Assembly (NCBI GenBank): GCA_013215095.1
Contig: JABSPM010000009.1
Coordinates: 1 to 64,000, forward strand
DNA from: Flavobacteriaceae bacterium
GTDB taxonomy: Bacteria; Bacteroidota; Bacteroidia; Flavobacteriales; Flavobacteriaceae
DNA: 64,000 nt
Direction of reading: 5' to 3'
Below are positions 1-10,482 of the stretch, piece after piece. The position numbers and the translations under genes were made by a program. A model generated the notes under the pieces. The model did no database searches, was not told the DNA's origin, and was given only the letters and a program-made list of their open reading frames with translations. Within the stretch, counting starts at the first letter, position 1. Each line of letters starts with the position of its first letter.

Positions 1-3000
1 CAAAAAAGAAATGAGTAGCAACATCTTTAGTAGCTTGATAGTACCCTATATTATCTTGCCATTTATACTTTGAAAGTACGTCAATAGGCTCTAAACCAGA
101 GGCACGTAAATCTTTTAAATGGACAAACTCCATGTCATTTTTTGAAATAATTTCTATATGAACTGTAATAAGGTCACCTATTTTTACTTTATAGTTTGGA
201 GTAATAGGAATTAGCTTTTCACCATCACTATTCGTTTTTTTGACAAAGAGTGACTTTTTAATAGATAATGGAGTATTTTCGGAAGAAGTAATTTTATCTA
301 AATCCTCAAAATACTGCCAATACACCCCACCAAAACCAGTAATATCGCTTTTATTTTGAAGTTTAACGGATGCTATTTTGGAACTGATTTCTTCCTTTTT
401 CCAGTTCACTTTCATATAGCCTGTTCCTGCTTCTTTTCTAATAGGGTCTAGCTTTTTGGTCTTTATGTTTTCATTGCCAATGGTAATCAAAGTGTTGTCA
501 GCAACGCTTAACCAATTATTGCCATGCGTCAGTAAAGCATAAATGGCTTCTGTTGTAGCCTTAGTTGAACCCCATTTATTTGCCTGTTTATTTTTTAACA
601 ACCATTGTTTCAACTTATCTACTTTTTCGATGTCCTGTGAAACTTCAGTAAATGCTTCTATTAGCAAAGCCTGTGTTTCAATATTTGATTTATACCAGTA
701 CCAACTATTTACATTCTCTTTCCAATACCACCCATTTTCATTACTTTGTACCGCTTGCTCTTCTAAGGCATCAACGATGTTTTTAGCTTCCTGTTCAAAT
801 CCATTTCTTACCAGAATAAGAGCAATCATCCCTTTGTTATATAGCGATTGAGTTAACCAAGAGGATTTGCATTTTTCAAAAAATAAGTTGACTATTTTGT
901 TGGTTTTTTCGGACAGGGGATGGTTTTTCAAGAAAAAACTCCTAGCGTATAAATAATGAATAGTATTGTGGTTAAGGCTTATGTCGGTAGAATCTTTTTG
1001 GTGCTTCAATCTGTTTTTGTAATTACCTACAAACTCAGTATCTAAATAAGTGATTGCTTTTTTCAAAAGCGGTTTTAGTTTATAATCATTCTCACTTTGA
1101 ACATTGAGTTTTTGCAAATGACCAATTCCTGCAACAATATGTCTTGTTATAAATGTATTCTCCCTTCCTCCAGCAAACCAAGGAAATCCTCCTGAGGGTA
1201 ATTGCAACTGCTTTAGTTTGGCTACAGCTTGTAGTTGTCCTTCTTGTACTTTTTGCGAATCAAATAATTCAGCTAGTCTAGCTTTATTTTCTTGATCACT
1301 TTTTAGATCTCTAACCCATGGAGATTCAGAAACAAGAACAGATTTTAAAGATTCATTTGTCTCAAGAGATGATTCTAATTGTCCGTTTGCTTTCCAACTT
1401 TTAAATACATCCTCTACTTGAGGATTCTTAACAAGAATATCCTCAGCCAAAGCGTTGGCATAAAATCTTGAGAACGTTTGTTCCGCACACTCATAAGGAA
1501 ATTCAATAAGATAAGGTAATGATTTTATAGCCAACCAAGCAGGATTAGATGTATATTCTAATATAAAGGAATGATTCTTCAAACTAGCTGAAGTCGATGT
1601 TTTTAATTTTTCAAATACAACTTCTTTTACCGTTCCCTTTGGCAACCACAATGGCTTAGCTTCTGTAACCAAAGTTCTATTGGATAGTACGGGCAATATA
1701 TTGGCTTCTCCATCACTATGGCTTCCCGACTTTGCAAGAATTTTATACTCGATGGCAGGAATGCCTTCAGGGATTTGCAACTTCCATGTCACCGAAGTAT
1801 TTCCTTTTGAGGGAATTGTAAAATTTTGATTGGATTTTAATGGGATAATTGAGACGGAAATAGGTTCTGATGTTACACCATTAAACAATTGTAATAATGC
1901 TGTGCCTGATGCTGTTTCATTAGTAAGGTTGCTGATTTTAGCACTTAAATAAATCGTGTCTTTTTCTCTCAAAAATCGTGGCGGATTGGAAATTACGTTA
2001 ATATCTTTCTGCGTAACTGCCGTTTTTTCTAATGCACCGACTTCAACTGATTTATTGTGAGCCAGTAACATGAACCTCCATTTTGTTAAGGCTTGAGGGG
2101 AATCGAAACTAAAAATTACTTCCCCTTTTTTATTGGTCTTTAAGTGTGGAAAGAAAAAGGCTGTCTCTTTCAAGTCGCTTCTTACTTCTACTTGCGTAAC
2201 TGATTTCAATCCTTTTTTTGTAGTGATGATAACAACACCATTCTTTGCTCTTGCTCCATATAATGCGGTTGCACTAGTGCCTTTCAATACAGAGATATCC
2301 TCAATATCATTAGAAGCAAGTTGCGTCCCTGCTGAATCCATTGGAACACCATCAATGATAAATAGGGTTTGTTTATTGTTTGCAATACTGCTATATCCAC
2401 GAATGACTATTTGACTCCCTGCTTCTGAAACGCCAGCAGTTGATGTGATATTAACTCCAGTTACTTTGCCTGATAATTTTCTAGTAATATCTTCAGAAAC
2501 ATCTTCAGCAGTTACATAAGCAACCGAATATCCTAACGCTTTTTTCTCCTTTTTGATTCCCATAGCCGTCACAACTACTTCATCTAAGTGAGCAGAATCT
2601 TCTTCTAAAGCTACATTATATGTGCCAGATTTTGTTACAAATGTGGATATATTACTGAATCCTATGTAGCTGAAAACCAGCTCGGAACCAATTGGTGCAT
2701 TAATGGAGTAGAACCCATCAAAGTCAGTAGTTGTTCCTGTGGACGTTTCTTTTACAATGACATTGACACCCGGAAGTGGCAATCCGCTCTCATCAGTTAT
2801 AATTCCAGTAATATTACCTTCTACATAATTTGGATTTTTCTTTTTGGTAGCCAATGATGACAGGTATAACTTATTGTCATAACCAATCCCTCCAAAATCA
2901 AAGCCAAACCATTTCAATTTGTGATAGTTCTTTAAAAACGAAAAGATAGGACTGCTTTTAGGATAATTAAAGAGGTCAAATGTAGTTGTTCCAAAAAAGT

Positions 3001-6000
3001 TGTCACTTTGAACTCTTGGGGCATAGGAGTAATTATAGGTGTCAAAGCTAATATCCGTTTTCCAATTATGCTCTTTGAATTGATCAAGCGAAGTATCATA
3101 CATAGAGGCTAATACTTCAGCTTCGGCATTTTTAGTATTGGCATCCGTGATTTTGAAACTCCACGTTTCCTTTTGATCAGGGACTAATTTATTTCTAAAA
3201 CTTAATGTTTCAATCTGTAACTCATTATCAACTTCTGGAAAGTTTACAGAAAACTGATCACTATAGAGGCTATTGTATTTCACAAAAAACACATTGAAAT
3301 CCAGTTTGTTTTTGTAGGACTTCTTAACAGGGATTTTTAGAAGTGAACGTCCATTTTTAATAGTCACCATCTCTTTCAATACAGACTTCCCGTTATAGAA
3401 AGCTTCAATATTAACATTAAGCGTCTCGCAAGATGTCTTTAATTGAACAGCTACAAAGCCATCAACTTTAAAATTAGAATTGGAAATTTTATATGTGAAA
3501 AGTTTATTGTCAGGTAGTTTTTGATCTCTCGGTTGAAATACTTCAAACTGTTTTTTAACGGAAATTGTGTCTTTAAAAATATCTACCGCTTTAGCTTCTA
3601 GAATGTACATTCCTGATTCCCAGTTGGAAATATCTTTTAATTCTACTGCTGTAGCCTCAGTAATGTTTTTCTTTTTAGAAAATATGAGTCTCCCTTTTTT
3701 CCAATATCTTTTTAAATCGGTACTATCGTATGCTTCGTGAGGAAATAATTTGGTAAACTTTTCTTTGGATAGATATGGTAATTCTACAACTTTCCAAGGT
3801 TTTTTACGAAGTACACGTTCAGAGCTTTGTAATTTATAAATAGAAAAAGACATCTGTGCTGATATAGGTTGATCGTTAAGGTTTTTGGTTTCAAAGGTTA
3901 CTTTTTGTGGTTTGGTTCCATCCCAAGTATTAGAAGTGGTTACATCCAATTGTAGGTTATGAAAACCAAGTGTGATGGTTTTTGAAGCACTTCTGGTTTC
4001 GCCATTGGTATCGGTAACATCCGCTTTAATTGTATACAGGAATATAGGCTTCGTTGCTTTTTTGGTTAGCGAATCTGGTACTGCAATAAAATCTATTTCA
4101 AAAACGCCTTTACCGCTCGTAGTTGTATTTCCTGTTTTTATGATTTGTGAATTCCCACCATAGTAGCCATTTTTCCAGTTGGGCTGTAATTCTCTTGAAA
4201 TAGAATAAGTTACTTTAGCATCAGAAATGGAACTTCCTAAAAATGCTTTTGCCAATCCTGAAACTTTTATACTGTCATTGAGTTTATAATTTTCAGTCAC
4301 GACATCAAAAGTGACCTCAAATTTTGGACGTTTATATTCTTCTACAGAAAAATAGACTTCAGCAGACTCAAAATCATCAATTTTATCAAAATAGGTTTCA
4401 TCATCAGATTCATAATCTTCATCCATTTCTATTGAGAATTCCCCTGTGAGTACATTGCTTGGGATTTTAAATTCTCCACTTACAGAGCCAAAATCGTTAG
4501 TCTTTAACCTAAATTCTTTAACTTCTTCATTGTTGACATCGTATATGGTAACGGATACATAAGTATTGGTAACAACTTTAGAAACTCCCTTTTTCTTTTC
4601 AACCAAAAGCCCCTTGAAATACATCGTCTGTCCCGGACGATAAATGCTCCTATCTAGATACAAGAACATTTTGGCTAAGCGTTCATCATCTTCATCGTCA
4701 TTGTTATATAATCTTTGCAAATAGTAATTGTCATTGGTTAGTGTATCTCCTTGATAAGTAGCCATCAATCGAAGATCATTGTGGTACTTTTTATCTTTTT
4801 TTATTGAGCATTCGCCTTGAGCATTCGTTGTTCCATTACGATTGAATCCTTTTGAATTAGTGACAGAGATTGTAACATTTTTAACAGGAGTTCCATTTTC
4901 CCTGTCTAACATTTTTGTTGCTAAATACTTGTCTTTGTTGATACTTAACATAGAAAGGTTAGTTGCCGTGACAATGCTATGACTAAATACTTCATCAACT
5001 GATTGCGCTCTTTCTTTATTTGACGCCACGATTAGATAATGTCCTTTATCAAGCTTGGGAAAGTCAATTTCAGTAGTGTATTTATAATAATTCTTTTGAG
5101 TTTGGAGTTTGTAAAATCTGCTTACTGAAGGATTGTTCTTTTTAACAATTTCGAGTGCAACACTATCTCTTTTGTATGAATATAGGTTTTCAAATTGTTC
5201 AAATGGAATTTTATATACTGACATATATAGACTATCAACGCTTTTAAAAGTAACTTTTGCTAAAAAGGGTTTGTCTGGGATCACATAGCGTTCAGTTTGA
5301 ATAGAAATAGTTTGTTCCTCAATTTTATTTTTCAGTATGGTGCATAAAAGTCCTCCATCAGAATTTGGATACTTTTCAAGAACACTATTACAAATTTCTA
5401 AAGCTTTGATTCGATAGTCTTTTAGTTCAGAGTCATTTTTAGCATTATGTTTTTTACTGGATTCAAAATAGAAACTAGCAATTTGATAAGCAATTGAAGC
5501 AAAAGTTTCGTGATTGCTGTAACGACCTGATAATTCTTTTAAAGCTTTTAAATAAAGTTCCTTTTTGTTTTCAATGGTGGCTTGCTTTTTTGAAAATTGT
5601 AATCGGTCGAGTACAACATCTATATATGCAATAGTATCCTTATCCTGATGAAATTGTTCCAAATTTTGGTAGAGTTTCAATACATTTCTATTGGATAGAA
5701 TGCTATCTGTTGTATAGAAAGGTTCTTCTGTAAATTCATCTGTAGATTCAAAAACGATCGGATTGTTGATATAGAACTGTGCTTTAGGTTTCTTTACGTA
5801 CCATTTATCTTGTGCATAAAATTCCAAAGCTCGGTGAACAAGAAAATCATATAAGGTTGGTCGGAAACGATGTGATGTTTTACTATCTGTTAAAATAGAT
5901 TGGAAACCAAGAATAGACAGTTTCTTTAATTCTTTAGATTTTGATAGCGATTGTTCATAGTGGCGTGCAATCTGAATAATGAACGTATTTATGTCCCATT

Positions 6001-6415
6001 GTTCGAATGCATTAGAATCTAATGGAAAATCAATTTTTGAGCGCTTACGGATACTATAGCGATTTTGTTGTAAATATTGTGTAAGGAAACTTGCATATAC
6101 CGATTTTAAAATTGTATTTGTTGGAAAAGCGGAAGTCTTAATAGTGGCTTCTAACTCATTAATTATTTTTCGCTTAGCGTCTTCGTGTAATAATAAAGCA
6201 AATTTAGATTTATAAATAAACCCTTTTACAATTTGGTCACTTTGATTTGAACGCTTGGCTTTTTTTAAAATTTTTTCTATGGTTTCATTTGCACTTTTGA
6301 ATTTGCCTTCCAATTCTAATGTCTCAACTTCCTTCCATAGTTTTTCATATTTTTTTTGAGCAAAAGAAAATTGAATTCCTGAAATCAATATGATAAATAG
6401 TAATATTTTTTTCAT
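1..6415 (-). CDS. Alpha-2-macroglobulin family protein with internal carboxypeptidase-regulatory and TonB-plug domains (partial)
   Basis: Reading the minus strand from the ATG at 6415 gives an open frame of about 2138 codons that runs off the left edge, so the C-terminus is missing. The start MKKILLFIILISG...FAQ is a signal peptide without a lipobox cysteine. Around residue 590 SIYRPGQTMYFKG is the typical MG2 segment of bacterial alpha-2-macroglobulins. Residues about 1193-1260 form a carboxypeptidase-D regulatory domain (DESGLPLPGVNVIVK...TDFDGFYSI). Residues about 1290-1400 form a SusC-like TonB plug (VIRGYSS, LFIIDGVPMD, ATALYGARAKNGVVIITTKKG) with no barrel after it. The thioester motif CAEQ lies at residues 1643-1646 (Cys codon 1487-1489) in the complement-like domain. 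The family traps proteases in the envelope; the plug insertion is unusual and its role is unknown. Several antisense frames over this gene are shadows. Confidence 0.9.
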   Translation of the reverse strand, partial: MKKILLFIILISGIQFSFAQKKYEKLWKEVETLELEGKFKSANETIEKILKKAKRSNQSDQIVKGFIYKSKFALLLHEDAKRKIINELEATIKTSAFPTNTILKSVYASFLTQYLQQNRYSIRKRSKIDFPLDSNAFEQWDINTFIIQIARHYEQSLSKSKELKKLSILGFQSILTDSKTSHRFRPTLYDFLVHRALEFYAQDKWYVKKPKAQFYINNPIVFESTDEFTEEPFYTTDSILSNRNVLKLYQNLEQFHQDKDTIAYIDVVLDRLQFSKKQATIENKKELYLKALKELSGRYSNHETFASIAYQIASFYFESSKKHNAKNDSELKDYRIKALEICNSVLEKYPNSDGGLLCTILKNKIEEQTISIQTERYVIPDKPFLAKVTFKSVDSLYMSVYKIPFEQFENLYSYKRDSVALEIVKKNNPSVSRFYKLQTQKNYYKYTTEIDFPKLDKGHYLIVASNKERAQSVDEVFSHSIVTATNLSMLSINKDKYLATKMLDRENGTPVKNVTISVTNSKGFNRNGTTNAQGECSIKKDKKYHNDLRLMATYQGDTLTNDNYYLQRLYNNDDEDDERLAKMFLYLDRSIYRPGQTMYFKGLLVEKKKGVSKVVTNTYVSVTIYDVNNEEVKEFRLKTNDFGSVSGEFKIPSNVLTGEFSIEMDEDYESDDETYFDKIDDFESAEVYFSVEEYKRPKFEVTFDVVTENYKLNDSIKVSGLAKAFLGSSISDAKVTYSISRELQPNWKNGYYGGNSQIIKTGNTTTSGKGVFEIDFIAVPDSLTKKATKPIFLYTIKADVTDTNGETRSASKTITLGFHNLQLDVTTSNTWDGTKPQKVTFETKNLNDQPISAQMSFSIYKLQSSERVLRKKPWKVVELPYLSKEKFTKLFPHEAYDSTDLKRYWKKGRLIFSKKKNITEATAVELKDISNWESGMYILEAKAVDIFKDTISVKKQFEVFQPRDQKLPDNKLFTYKISNSNFKVDGFVAVQLKTSCETLNVNIEAFYNGKSVLKEMVTIKNGRSLLKIPVKKSYKNKLDFNVFFVKYNSLYSDQFSVNFPEVDNELQIETLSFRNKLVPDQKETWSFKITDANTKNAEAEVLASMYDTSLDQFKEHNWKTDISFDTYNYSYAPRVQSDNFFGTTTFDLFNYPKSSPIFSFLKNYHKLKWFGFDFGGIGYDNKLYLSSLATKKKNPNYVEGNITGIITDESGLPLPGVNVIVKETSTGTTTDFDGFYSINAPIGSELVFSYIGFSNISTFVTKSGTYNVALEEDSAHLDEVVVTAMGIKKEKKALGYSVAYVTAEDVSEDITRKLSGKVTGVNITSTAGVSEAGSQIVIRGYSSIANNKQTLFIIDGVPMDSAGTQLASNDIEDISVLKGTSATALYGARAKNGVVIITTKKGLKSVTQVEVRSDLKETAFFFPHLKTNKKGEVIFSFDSPQALTKWRFMLLAHNKSVEVGALEKTAVTQKDINVISNPPRFLREKDTIYLSAKISNLTNETASGTALLQLFNGVTSEPISVSIIPLKSNQNFTIPSKGNTSVTWKLQIPEGIPAIEYKILAKSGSHSDGEANILPVLSNRTLVTEAKPLWLPKGTVKEVVFEKLKTSTSASLKNHSFILEYTSNPAWLAIKSLPYLIEFPYECAEQTFSRFYANALAEDILVKNPQVEDVFKSWKANGQLESSLETNESLKSVLVSESPWVRDLKSDQENKARLAELFDSQKVQEGQLQAVAKLKQLQLPSGGFPWFAGGRENTFITRHIVAGIGHLQKLNVQSENDYKLKPLLKKAITYLDTEFVGNYKNRLKHQKDSTDISLNHNTIHYLYARSFFLKNHPLSEKTNKIVNLFFEKCKSSWLTQSLYNKGMIALILVRNGFEQEAKNIVDALEEQAVQSNENGWYWKENVNSWYWYKSNIETQALLIEAFTEVSQDIEKVDKLKQWLLKNKQANKWGSTKATTEAIYALLTHGNNWLSVADNTLITIGNENIKTKKLDPIRKEAGTGYMKVNWKKEEISSKIASVKLQNKSDITGFGGVYWQYFEDLDKITSSENTPLSIKKSLFVKKTNSDGEKLIPITPNYKVKIGDLITVHIEIISKNDMEFVHLKDLRASGLEPIDVLSKYKWQDNIGYYQATKDVATHFFF

Positions 6416-6856
6416 GTTGGTTAATTTTCTGCTAAGAAATAAATGTGCTCTATAAAATAAAACTTATATTTAGTAAACATACCATTTTAATGAGTGATTG
6501 TGCTATTAAAAGCATTTTTTAGATATTGTCTTAGTCCAGTACCTAAAATTAAATGTTTTCTTTGATAACAAAATAATGATAAATATTCTAGGATTTACGC
6601 GTATTCCAAATAATTAGAGGGTATTGGTCTTGCTAGTTATATTACATCCAAAATATATACTTGAATTGAGAATAATTCCAGAATAGATGTAGTGCTATTG
6701 TTTTAAAAACACAAATATGATGATTTTGATAGGTGTAAAGGAAGCATTGTTATACACTATCCAATGCAATGCGATATGATGTATCCAAAATTCTTAAAAA
6801 GCAATTGTAAAGTAAAATATCTAAAAAAAACTATGCAGTTATATACTAACATTTAA

Positions 6857-6886
6857 ACAAAAAAACTGCCTTGGCCAAAGGCAGTT
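6857..6886 (-). terminator. Orphan minus-strand intrinsic terminator
   Basis: AACTGCC at 6864-6870 pairs with GGCAGTT at 6880-6886 around a TTGGCCAAA loop that can extend the stem. On the minus strand the hairpin is followed by a run of seven T. No minus-strand gene ends just to its right, so it may close a small untranslated RNA that starts between about 6890 and 7170. Confidence 0.6.
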
Positions 6887-7171
6887 GTCAGAAGAATTCA
6901 TATAAATAGTTGACAAAAACTAATACAATATATAAATACTAAATGAAGAAGCTTATATAAACTTGATACAAATTTCTACATCTAGATTGATGTAATTGTA
7001 ATCTAAGTATTAAGAAAATATTAATTGTAAACCTAGGTTATGGGGCAAAAAAAGGTTTGTAAGCTTTTTGATGCTTATAATTAATTTGTTTAAACTGTTG
7101 GTAAATAGGTGTATAAGGTTCTAATGTTATGATAACGTTAAGAAAATGTTTTTTTATTGTAAAAATTTTTT

Positions 7172-7179
7172 TAAATTTG
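7172..7179 (+). promoter_or_regulatory. Promoter -7 element of the MORN-repeat gene
   Basis: TAAATTTG matches the Bacteroidota -7 consensus TAnnTTTG. A start site about seven bases downstream would give a short leader before the ATG at 7211. It also argues against the earlier in-frame ATG at 7199, which would leave a leader of only some 13 bases. No good -33 box is visible. Confidence 0.55.
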
Positions 7180-7210
7180 TGTTATATAGCAATGATAAAT
7201 GATTTTAGAT

Positions 7211-7573
7211 ATGAAGAAGTATATTATAGTAGTCGTTGTTTTATTTTCGTCATTTTCAGTTTTTGCACAACTAGAAGCTAAGGTAAAGTATGAAAATAAA
7301 GGTGATGTAGTTTTGGCAACTTATTTTTATGAAGATGGAACGATACAGCAGGAAGGAACTTTTAATAAAGACGGTCAACTTCATGGAACATGGACGAGTT
7401 ATGATGTTAATGGTGCTAAATTAGCTGTAGGACATTATATGAATGGCATAAAAACTGGGAAATGGTTGTTCTGGGGAGATAAAGTTCTTAAGGAAGTTGA
7501 TTTTGTGGACTCTCAAATAGCAAGTGTTGATGAATGGAAGCACAAGGCTAAGATCGCTTTAAAAGACAAATAA
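7211..7573 (+). CDS. Secreted MORN-repeat (YwqK-like) protein
   Basis: The product has 120 residues when started at the ATG at 7211, chosen because MKKYIIVVVVLFSSFSVFAQ is a clean signal peptide; an upstream ATG at 7199 adds only MILD. After the signal come two to three MORN-variant repeats of the type YEDGTIQQEGTFNKDGQLHG and YDVNGAKLAVGHYMNGIKTGKW. Such repeats are found in YwqK-type proteins, sometimes annotated as toxin-antitoxin antitoxins, but the function of secreted flavobacterial versions is not established. It is a single gene ending in a bidirectional terminator shared with the convergent TonB receptor. Exact function unknown. Confidence 0.85.
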   Translation: MKKYIIVVVVLFSSFSVFAQLEAKVKYENKGDVVLATYFYEDGTIQQEGTFNKDGQLHGTWTSYDVNGAKLAVGHYMNGIKTGKWLFWGDKVLKEVDFVDSQIASVDEWKHKAKIALKDK

Positions 7574-7600
7574 AAAAAGCTCCCAATTGGGAGCTTTTTT
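7573..7600. terminator. Bidirectional intrinsic terminator
   Basis: AAAAAAGCTCCC and GGGAGCTTTTTT are perfect inverted arms around AATT. The A-run on the left and T-run on the right let it work in both directions, serving the MORN-repeat gene on plus and the TonB receptor gene on minus, whose stop is at 7621. Confidence 0.85.
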
Positions 7601-7620
7601 ATTAGAATAACTACTATGTA

Positions 7621-10482
7621 TTAAAATTTATAGGAGTAACCTAAAGAAAATGCTGTTCCAGGGTCTCTTAGTTTAAAAACTCGATCAGCAGCATTATACG
7701 ATTCATAAGCGCTTTCTCTTTTTTGTCCTAAGATATTTGATACCTTAAAGTCAATTGAAGAGTTTTTATTTTCACCAAAACTTTTGTTAAGTGTAAAGTT
7801 AAAACTGTGGAATGGTTTTGTATATACATCAGGAATAATCCCAGTACCAACAACTTCAAGTGTTTTGCCTTGCACATTGTAGAATAGACCTGTTCTTAAT
7901 CCTTTATCCTCGTTAGAATAGTCTAGGCCTACATTTACAAGTAAAGGTGATTGGCCTTGTAATTCACGTGTGTCATTAATAGTTTCTCCAACACGAGCTG
8001 CTAAAACTCTACTTTCATATTCATCGTCAGACATGTCCAAAACAGAATTCATAAGAGAAACATTAATATTGAGTTGAAGGTTGTCTAAGTTTTTTGCAAG
8101 CCATCCAAATTTTTGTCTTCCTTCTAGCTCTATACCATAAACTTTGGCATTACCTAGATTTGCAACGGTTAACTGTCTTGGGGCTGTTTTGAAGAATACA
8201 ATTTCTATAGGGTCTTTAAAGCTTTTGTAAAAACCACTAATTGCTATCATTTGACCGCTTTCTCTAAACCACTCGTATCGCATATCGAAGTTATTGATAT
8301 ACGTAGGGGCAATAGGATCATATTCGCCATTATCTAAACCTCCGATAAATAACCTACCTGTAATAGGATCTGCAATTTGAGCAGTTGAAGCTTCTTTAAA
8401 CGATGGTCTAGCGGTAGTGCGATAGTAAGATGACCTTAAATTCATGTCGTCATTTAGTGCGTAAATTAGGTTTGCAGACGGGAAAATATCGAGCACATCA
8501 ATTGTCTTTTCGCTTTCTACAGGAACATTATCTTTAACACCAGAATAGTATAACTCAAATTGTTCTACTCGCACACCTAAGACTGCTTTGAAAGCTTCAG
8601 AGACATTAAATTCATTCGATACATATAGCGAAGCAATATGACCCTCTCCTTCATAAGAGTTGGCAGGGTCAAAAATACTGTTAGAGTCTAAAAAGGCACC
8701 TTCATCTGTTTCCGGGGTCCAAATGTTTTCAGTAGCTAAGATGTTGTTGGCGTCTCCATTTGCAATGATTTTTGCAGCATCTGTTGCTGCAAAAATGTAA
8801 GTGTCTGTGTTAAAATCTCTAAATTTATAAGTATAGCCCGCTCCAAATATTACTTTAGCTGACCGTTCAAATAGTTCATATTTTTTGTCAATATCAAATT
8901 TACTCACCCAGTTTTCTTCAGATAAATTTCTCCAAATTCTCGTCGGACTACCTACAGAACTTGGGTCAATGGTATAAACATCACCAACAACATCACTTTG
9001 TTGAATTCTTAATGGGGTAATTCTATGGTCTTTATCTAGTACTTGAGAGAATGAAGGCGAAAATGCCCATTTTAATTTCCATCCATTATCTTTTCCTAGT
9101 TGATGATTTCCATTAAATGCAAAACTTGTAATAGCACGTTGCGTGTAAGTTAAGGCGTCTTTAGTAGCGCTAATAGCTCCAGAGCCACCGCCACCTTCAA
9201 AAATTTCATCATCATAGGCACCAGCCGATGACTCACCATTTTGAATATGTAAGAAGGTGAATTTGTATTTAGATACTTCGGTCTTATAAGTAATACCAGC
9301 TAATGTGTTAAGTAATGTTTCTCTAATACCTTCGTTACCTTCAGTATTTCTATCACCTAAAAGTGCGTATGCAGACGTGTCATTTTCATCTTTAGTATAA
9401 GAGCCATCTATACGGTTTTCATAAAAGGTTGATTTGTTTTTATATGATACAGAGGCTTGATATCCCAATTTGTTATTGCCAATTTCATATTGGTTGCCAG
9501 CAGTAAAGCCAAAATTAAAATTAAGACCACTATTTTCTTGATCAGCTTTTAATTGTTTTTGAAAGCGGTTCGTTAATGTTGTAAGCAATACCCTGTTTTC
9601 AGAAGTAGCAGGAATAGGTTGATACCTGTGAATAGGGCGGTTTCTTAATCCGTCATCATAACCTAACATGTCAGTCGCACTACCTTCATAGGTTAAGAAC
9701 TTATCATTAAAGTGCATGCTTAGGTTGTAATCGGCGCCAAGAGAAATAGAATACTCAGCCTTTGTTGGGAAATCTTTGGTTACGATATCTACAATACCTC
9801 CTGTAAAGTCAGCAGGATATTCGGCAGACGCAGATTTTAATATAATAACGTTATCAATTATATTCGTGGGGAAAATATCCATTGGAATCGTATTTCTATC
9901 TGGATCCAAACCAGGAATATCTAAACCATTTAAAATAGACTTTGTATAGCGGTCACCTAAACCGCGAACATATACATATTTTCCGCCTTGTACAGAAACG
10001 CCAGGGACGCTTTTTACTGCTCCAGCAATATTACCTGCTCCAGTCTTTTTAATGCTTTGAGCAGACAAACCATCGAGTAAAGTCACAGATTTTTTTTGAA
10101 AATTTAAAACTGCATTTTCAGTATTACGTTTGACCGAAGTGGTTATAACTACTGTTTCTAATGTATTTGCAGAAAGCGTAATATCGATGACAGTTTCTTT
10201 GTCTGAAGTAATAATAACATTGCTAATTTCTTGAGTATTATATCCTACATACGAAAACACCAATGTGTAAGTTCCAGGCTCTAAAAGCAATGAGTATTTA
10301 CCATCAAAATCCGAAGTTGTACCTGTTGTGGTGCCTTTAACAATGACATTGGAAAAAGCCATGGGTTCAGCAAATTCACCATCCATTATTGTACCTGTTA
10401 CAGTGCCTGATTGTGCAAAACTAAAGGTTAGAGTAAAGAGATAAACCAAACATAGTGTAAAGCATCTAGTTGTATTTTTCAT
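7621..10482 (-). CDS. TonB-dependent outer-membrane receptor with carboxypeptidase-like N-domain
   Basis: The 953-aa protein starts with a signal peptide ending in FSFAQ. Residues about 27-115 are a carboxypeptidase-D regulatory domain (GTVTGTIMDGEFAEPMAFSN, TSDFDGKYSL). A plug domain follows at about 120-240 with the signature YVRGLGDRYTKSILNGLDIP and FTGGIVDIVTKDFP, and then a 22-strand type barrel ending in LGYSYKF, with a terminal aromatic as usual for Bam substrates. It should import an unidentified ligand across the outer membrane with energy from TonB-ExbBD. The gene lies 114 bp downstream of a beta-helix lipoprotein on the same strand; the two probably form one operon, with the lipoprotein as surface partner. 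Substrate cannot be read from the sequence. Confidence 0.9.
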   Translation of the reverse strand: MKNTTRCFTLCLVYLFTLTFSFAQSGTVTGTIMDGEFAEPMAFSNVIVKGTTTGTTSDFDGKYSLLLEPGTYTLVFSYVGYNTQEISNVIITSDKETVIDITLSANTLETVVITTSVKRNTENAVLNFQKKSVTLLDGLSAQSIKKTGAGNIAGAVKSVPGVSVQGGKYVYVRGLGDRYTKSILNGLDIPGLDPDRNTIPMDIFPTNIIDNVIILKSASAEYPADFTGGIVDIVTKDFPTKAEYSISLGADYNLSMHFNDKFLTYEGSATDMLGYDDGLRNRPIHRYQPIPATSENRVLLTTLTNRFQKQLKADQENSGLNFNFGFTAGNQYEIGNNKLGYQASVSYKNKSTFYENRIDGSYTKDENDTSAYALLGDRNTEGNEGIRETLLNTLAGITYKTEVSKYKFTFLHIQNGESSAGAYDDEIFEGGGGSGAISATKDALTYTQRAITSFAFNGNHQLGKDNGWKLKWAFSPSFSQVLDKDHRITPLRIQQSDVVGDVYTIDPSSVGSPTRIWRNLSEENWVSKFDIDKKYELFERSAKVIFGAGYTYKFRDFNTDTYIFAATDAAKIIANGDANNILATENIWTPETDEGAFLDSNSIFDPANSYEGEGHIASLYVSNEFNVSEAFKAVLGVRVEQFELYYSGVKDNVPVESEKTIDVLDIFPSANLIYALNDDMNLRSSYYRTTARPSFKEASTAQIADPITGRLFIGGLDNGEYDPIAPTYINNFDMRYEWFRESGQMIAISGFYKSFKDPIEIVFFKTAPRQLTVANLGNAKVYGIELEGRQKFGWLAKNLDNLQLNINVSLMNSVLDMSDDEYESRVLAARVGETINDTRELQGQSPLLVNVGLDYSNEDKGLRTGLFYNVQGKTLEVVGTGIIPDVYTKPFHSFNFTLNKSFGENKNSSIDFKVSNILGQKRESAYESYNAADRVFKLRDPGTAFSLGYSYKF

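Larger units (their letters stand above)
6416..7198. other. Intergenic stretch without a recognised gene
   Basis: These 783 bases separate the divergent macroglobulin and MORN-repeat genes. The sequence is very AT-rich and no frame looks coding. It holds one clear hairpin at 6857-6886 that would act as a terminator on the minus strand although no minus-strand gene lies to its right, and a promoter for the MORN-repeat gene near its right end. No promoter with TAnnTTTG was found for the macroglobulin gene. Confidence 0.6.

Noticed and set aside
543-4163. Plus-strand frames of 63-102 codons
   Set aside because: They lie antisense to the uninterrupted macroglobulin frame and show no independent coding character.
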